Assembly (NCBI GenBank): GCA_039980135.1
Contig: JBDXCV010000009.1
Span: 1 to 64,000 of the forward strand
Length of the DNA: 64,000 nt
Reading direction: 5' to 3'
Origin: Alphaproteobacteria bacterium
Lineage (GTDB): Bacteria > Pseudomonadota > Alphaproteobacteria > UBA6615
In this document: positions 61,897 to 64,000 of the stretch, piece by piece
How positions within the stretch are numbered: the stretch's first letter is position 1
How the letters are laid out: every line of letters begins with the position of its first letter
Position numbers and translations under genes: made by a program
The notes under the pieces: model-generated
What the model saw: the letters and a program-made list of their open reading frames with translations, nothing else
The model's database searches: none
Told to the model about the DNA's origin: nothing

Positions 61897-63300
61897 ATGC
61901 CCGACGACACTGCACCCCGCCCGAATTCACCCGAGGCGCGCGACGCCGCGTCAGTGATTCATCCGCTCACCAACCTGAAGACGCACCTGGAAAAGGGACC
62001 GGTCGTCATCGAGGAGGGCAAGGGCGTTTGGGTCACGGACGCCCATGGAAAAGAATATATCGAGGGGATGGCCGGGCTGTGGTGCATCTCGCTGGGCTAT
62101 GGACAGCAGCGGCTGGTCAATGCCGCCACCGAGCAGATGGCCCGCCTGCCCTACTATCATCTGACGAACCACAAGAGCCATTCGCCGGTGATCGACCTCG
62201 CGGAGAAGCTGCTCGAGATCGCGCCGGTTCCAATGTCCAAGATTTGGTTCGCGAACTCGGGATCCGAGGGCAACGACAGCGCCGCGCGGATCGTCTGGTA
62301 CTACTGGCATGCGATGGGCAAGCCCGAGAAGCGCAAGATCATCGCCCATGAGCGCGCCTATCACGGCAACACGATCGCGTCGGCGAGCCTGTCCGGCATG
62401 CACTACAACCATGCGTCCTTCGGGTTGCCCCTCGAAGGCTTCCTGCATGTCACCCCGCCGCATCATTATCGCTATGCAAAACCGGGCGAGAGCGAGGAAG
62501 ATTTCGCAACGCGTCTCGCCGACGAACTCGATGCGCTGATCGAGGCAGAAGGCCCCGCGACCGTGGGTGCGTTCTTCACCGAACCGATCATGGGTTCAGG
62601 TGGCGTGATTGTGCCGCCGCGGACCTATTACGATAAAATTCAGGCGGTCATCCGCAAGCATGATCTGCTGCTCGTCGCCGACGAGGTGATCACCGCCTTC
62701 GGTCGAACGGGCAACATGTTCGGCACGACCACGATGGGGCTCGAACCCGACATGCTGGTCTGCGCTAAGGGCCTGTCGAGCGCCTATATTCCCATTTCCG
62801 CGCTGATGGTGAATGCCCGCGTGTTCGACGTGATCGCCGAGGAAAGCGACCGCGTCGGCGTGTTCGGCCTGAGTTTCACATATTCGGGCCATCCGGTTTC
62901 CGCCGCCGTGGCGCGCGAGGCGCTGCGTATTTACGAGGAAGAAGACATCGTCGGACATGTCCGGGCAATGGAGCCGCACTTCATGGGCGGGCTCGAAGCG
63001 CTGCGCGAACATCCGCTGGTTGGCGAAGTCCGCGGCAAGGGGCTCGTCGCCGGTGTGGAACTTGTCAGCGACAAGGAAACCGGTGCCGCCTTCGATCCGG
63101 CGCTCGGCGTCGGCCCCTACTGCAACGCGCGCGCCGAGGAACATGGCCTGATCGTCCGCGCGATCGGGGACACAATCTCCTTCTGCCCACCGCTGATCAT
63201 CAACAGGGACGAAATCGTGGAAATGATCTCACGATTCCGGCTTGCGCTCGACGACACACTCGAATTGCTGCAGACGCATGGACAGGTTGCGGCGAAATAG
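61897..63300 (+). CDS. Class III PLP-dependent aminotransferase
   Basis: The 467-residue protein has the omega-amino acid aminotransferase pattern: GKEYIEGMAGLWCISLGYGQ, IWFANSGSEGNDSAARIVWY, AYHGNTIASASLSGMHYNHA, LLVADEVITAFGRTGNMFG and the PLP-Lys in DMLVCAKGLSSAYIPISALM. It moves an amino group from a terminal amine to pyruvate or a similar keto acid. It sits between a beta-hydroxyacid dehydrogenase gene and an amidase gene, 47 bases upstream of the latter. Confidence 0.92.
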   Translation: MPDDTAPRPNSPEARDAASVIHPLTNLKTHLEKGPVVIEEGKGVWVTDAHGKEYIEGMAGLWCISLGYGQQRLVNAATEQMARLPYYHLTNHKSHSPVIDLAEKLLEIAPVPMSKIWFANSGSEGNDSAARIVWYYWHAMGKPEKRKIIAHERAYHGNTIASASLSGMHYNHASFGLPLEGFLHVTPPHHYRYAKPGESEEDFATRLADELDALIEAEGPATVGAFFTEPIMGSGGVIVPPRTYYDKIQAVIRKHDLLLVADEVITAFGRTGNMFGTTTMGLEPDMLVCAKGLSSAYIPISALMVNARVFDVIAEESDRVGVFGLSFTYSGHPVSAAVAREALRIYEEEDIVGHVRAMEPHFMGGLEALREHPLVGEVRGKGLVAGVELVSDKETGAAFDPALGVGPYCNARAEEHGLIVRAIGDTISFCPPLIINRDEIVEMISRFRLALDDTLELLQTHGQVAAK

Positions 63301-63347
63301 GCCGTCGCGCGCGAACGATGCCTGACTGAAGACGTGAGGAACTAAGA

Positions 63348-64000
63348 ATGTCCGAGAATTTTGCGGCGCTGACGGCCACCCAGCTCAGCGATCTGTATGC
63401 GAGCGGCGCGGCCTCACCCGTCGATGCGACCCAGACCGTGCTCGACCAGATCGAGGCCCATAATCCGACCCTGAACTGTTTCTGCCTGATCGACGGAGAT
63501 TCCGCGCTGGCGACCGCGCGGGAGTCCGAGGCGCGCTGGCAGAAGGGTGAGCCGCTGTCCGCCATCGACGGCATACCCGTCTCGATCAAGGACCTGACTC
63601 TCACCAAGGGTTGGCCAACCTTGCGCGGCTCACGCACCAGCGACCCGGCAGGCCCGTGGGACGAAGACGCCCCGGCAACGGCCCGCCTGCGCGAGGCGGG
63701 TGCCGTCCTAACGGGCAAGACCACGACACCGGAATTCGGCTGGAAGGGCGTGACCGATAATCCCCTGACCGGGATAACCCGCAACCCGTGGAACCCGGAG
63801 AGGACGCCGGGTGGATCGTCCGGCGGCGCGTCATCGGCCTGCGCGTCCTTCATGGGACCACTGCACCAGGGCTCCGACGCGGCCGGTTCGATCCGCATTC
63901 CCGCCGCCTTCGCCGGCGTCTTCGGCCACAAGCCCACCTTCGGACTGGTGCCCAACTATCCCCTGCCCGGCCATGTCGGCAATCTGGCAAATATGGGCCC
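63348..64000 (+). CDS. Amidase-signature family protein (truncated by the window edge)
   Basis: ATG 63348 opens a frame that runs out of the window with no stop; 217 codons are visible. It has the amidase signature: AIDGIPVSIKDLTLTKGWPT with the catalytic Lys, TPGGSSGGASSACASFMGPL with the cis-Ser, and GSDAAGSIRIPAAFAGVFGH with the nucleophile Ser. The usual GSDxGGS reads GSDAAGS, which may alter the oxyanion loop. GatA and general amidases share this fold; the substrate is unknown. An AAGAATG-type leader precedes it. Confidence 0.86.
   Translation, partial: MSENFAALTATQLSDLYASGAASPVDATQTVLDQIEAHNPTLNCFCLIDGDSALATARESEARWQKGEPLSAIDGIPVSIKDLTLTKGWPTLRGSRTSDPAGPWDEDAPATARLREAGAVLTGKTTTPEFGWKGVTDNPLTGITRNPWNPERTPGGSSGGASSACASFMGPLHQGSDAAGSIRIPAAFAGVFGHKPTFGLVPNYPLPGHVGNLANMG

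Noticed and set aside
1-64000. tRNA, rRNA or CRISPR arrays
   Set aside because: No T-loop-like segments with matching acceptor stems, rRNA cores or regularly spaced repeats were seen on either strand.

Overview
The window reads as a chromosomal segment of a GC-rich alphaproteobacterium, most likely of the Rhodospirillales type. The evidence is flbT, flaF, flbD and a SciP-type DUF1153 gene inside the flagellar cluster, a CtrA orthologue with the expected Asp51 and an Ala-Ala C-terminus, a ChpT-type phosphotransferase, and TTAA-N7-TTAA (CtrA-type) sites. No tRNA, rRNA, CRISPR array, transposase or integrase was recognised. The assignment rests on gene content alone.

Region 1 (1-7948) is a flagellin glycosylation locus. 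It holds the 3' end of a flagellin gene with its terminator, a TPR/OGT-like glycosyltransferase behind a perfect CtrA-type box, a Maf (DUF115) protein, a GT-A glycosyltransferase, a nonulosonate cytidylyltransferase and a NeuB-type synthase. A TauD/TfdA-type dioxygenase follows.

Region 2 (8073-27399) holds flagellar genes and cell-cycle control: flbT-flaF; fliK-flgD-flgE behind a sigma-54 promoter; sciP; fliF-fliG-fliH-fliN-motA-flbD-flhA-flhF-flhG; and, on the other strand, fliI-fliJ. ctrA diverges from fliI and converges on chpT, so two parts of the CckA-ChpT-CtrA relay and the CtrA antagonist SciP lie within the genes they probably control.

Region 3 (27521-49635) is centred on an NAD-dependent formate dehydrogenase and its metal and cofactor supply: a fused FdsG-FdsB subunit, the catalytic FdsA about 9 kb away, FdhD, MobA, a TupBCA tungstate importer and MoaA. 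Two insertions interrupt it. First, a 5.3-kb block (30952-36237) of five exported or membrane proteins of unknown function is bracketed by 91-bp direct repeats, the left one being a displaced 3' end of a YciI-like gene. Second, mobA has lost a normal start, and a stranded mobA 5' fragment lies upstream beside an AT-rich foreign-looking gene. Three palindromic repeats and a terminator-ended structured segment also lie around mobA and fdhD.

Region 4 (49654-64000) is mostly housekeeping and catabolic genes: a large membrane-anchored Sel1/ankyrin protein, NAD kinase, an aspartoacylase-family protein, an AbrB-family membrane protein, a glyoxalase II-like hydrolase, a TauE/SafE permease, a haloalkane dehalogenase, quinone oxidoreductase, VOC, DUF938, ChaC, a 3-hydroxyisobutyrate-dehydrogenase-like enzyme, a class III aminotransferase and a truncated amidase at the window edge.
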